Shown here one piece after another: positions 63,523 through 64,000 of a stretch of 64,000 nucleotides of DNA. The notes below the pieces were generated by a model. It was not told the DNA's origin, did not search any database, and saw only the letters and a list, made by a program, of their open reading frames with translations. The translations under genes and the position numbers were made by a program. Positions within the stretch are counted from its first letter, which is position 1; each line of letters starts with the position of its first letter. This DNA comes from CAVVXN01 sp963772585 (GTDB taxonomy: Bacteria; Planctomycetota; PLA2; JAEUHO01): assembly GCA_963772585.1 (NCBI GenBank), contig CAVYXV010000013.1, forward strand, positions 228,289 through 292,288. The letters run 5' to 3'.

Positions 63523-63788
63523 ACGCTCGGTGTCTCCCCGAACTCCGCCAACCACCGGTTCAGGGTCACGGACGCGATCCCCTCGCGGCGGCAGAAGGCC
63601 GCCTTGGTCAGATCGGACGACCGCCAGCGTCCCAGCACCTCGCCCACCGCGTGGGCACGGGCCGCTCCGCGAAGCCTCGGGAACTTCTGTACGCTACGCG
63701 TTCTCGCCATGGACACCTCCAGGTCGAGAGGCTCCCACGAGATCGCCAACGGGGGAACATGCCATCACCGGACGTGTACGGACCAGGC
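63514..63788 (-). mobile_element. Small IS66-like insertion with 9-bp target duplication
   Basis: GGACCAGGC flanks the insert at 63514-63522 and 63780-63788. The 257 bases between have imperfect inverted ends (CACGCTCGGTG against CACGTCCGGTG) and hold a tnpA-like gene start. Removing the insert and one repeat rebuilds an unbroken Rhs frame, LGRLVQRTVPLTAATD. IS66 elements make 8-bp duplications. This copy lacks tnpB and tnpC. Confidence 0.8.
63523..63710 (-). pseudogene. IS66-type accessory TnpA fragment
   Basis: From ATG 63710 (GGAGG five bases upstream) about 62 residues can be read before the frame runs into Rhs sequence. The helix-turn-helix-like segment WRSSDLTKAAFCRREGIASV followed by TLNRWLAEFG is typical of IS66 TnpA (Orf1). 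No stop occurs inside the element, so any product would carry foreign residues. Confidence 0.75.
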
Positions 63789-64000
63789 GCCCCAGGACGT
63801 CGTAGGCGTAGGTCGTGGTGATCCAGGGGGTGGTGCCGTCCTGGTTCCCCTGGCGGTCGATGTTCTCGACCTCCACGGAGGCGACGGAGCGGTTCGCGTC
63901 GTAGGTCACGCGGCGCCGGTAGTTCAAGGGCGAGGGCGCCTGGACCTCCGTCACGAAGTTCTCGGCGTCCACCGTCACGGAGACGGTGTTCGATCGCGGG
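63789..64000 (-). pseudogene. Rhs/YD-repeat protein, 5' part (runs off the window)
   Basis: This minus-strand frame enters from beyond 64000 and reads TVDAENFVTEVQAPSPLNY, RRVTYDANRSVASVEVENI and TTTYAYDVLGRLV before meeting the mini-IS66. It is in frame with the middle segment once the insertion is removed. The true start of the gene is outside the window. Confidence 0.85.

Overview
The window is high-GC bacterial chromosome with dense genes, short intergenic gaps and many start/stop overlaps (ATGA, GTGA). Lipoproteins, an RND metal-efflux system with a TolC-like channel, type IV pilus assembly genes and a giant secreted alpha-2-macroglobulin point to a diderm (Gram-negative) organism. The mix of families (homodimeric AceE, DUF1284, DUF2520, multi-PDZ HtrA, Rhs, a probable selenoprotein) would fit Planctomycetota, Myxococcota or a related poorly cultured phylum. 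No rRNA or other marker is present to settle this.

Layout. 0-6 kb: carB (5' end outside the window) meets tail-to-tail a pilM/pilN fusion plus pilO-like pair. 6-8 kb: a DUF1284, ECF sigma, anti-sigma and small membrane protein operon. 8-16.4 kb, minus strand: thiD, DUF2520, a hypothetical gene, purB, aceE and an alcohol dehydrogenase. 16.4-21.2 kb: a lipoprotein, then a four-PDZ HtrA protease, a catalytically dead HtrA relative and a HEAT-like secreted protein. 21.5-28.2 kb: a metal-resistance operon with a CmtR-like ArsR regulator, CzcC-, CzcB- and CzcA-like proteins, and a small cysteine-rich secreted protein inserted among them. 29-32.5 kb, minus strand: glycosyltransferase, PHP phosphoesterase and phosphatidylserine decarboxylase. 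32.6-40.7 kb: an alpha-2-macroglobulin-like protein of about 2700 residues.

40.7-44 kb is the most unusual stretch. A 245-bp tandem repeat and shorter dispersed relatives lie just downstream of consecutive genes. A secreted thioredoxin-like protein there carries an in-frame TGA at a UxxC redox motif, followed at the right distance by a bacterial SECIS-like hairpin, so it is a strong selenoprotein candidate. 44-53.5 kb: an NRDE/TANGO2 hydrolase, a Cache-GGDEF diguanylate cyclase, a dinB-dnaE2-type mutagenesis operon, a lipoprotein and endonuclease V.

The last 9 kb is an accessory region: a lower-GC stretch with an Rhs variable tip overlapping a membrane-anchored formylglycine-enzyme-like protein, then an Rhs gene broken by an IS91-family element (which also encodes a tyrosine recombinase), a frameshift and a small IS66-like insertion with a 9-bp target duplication.
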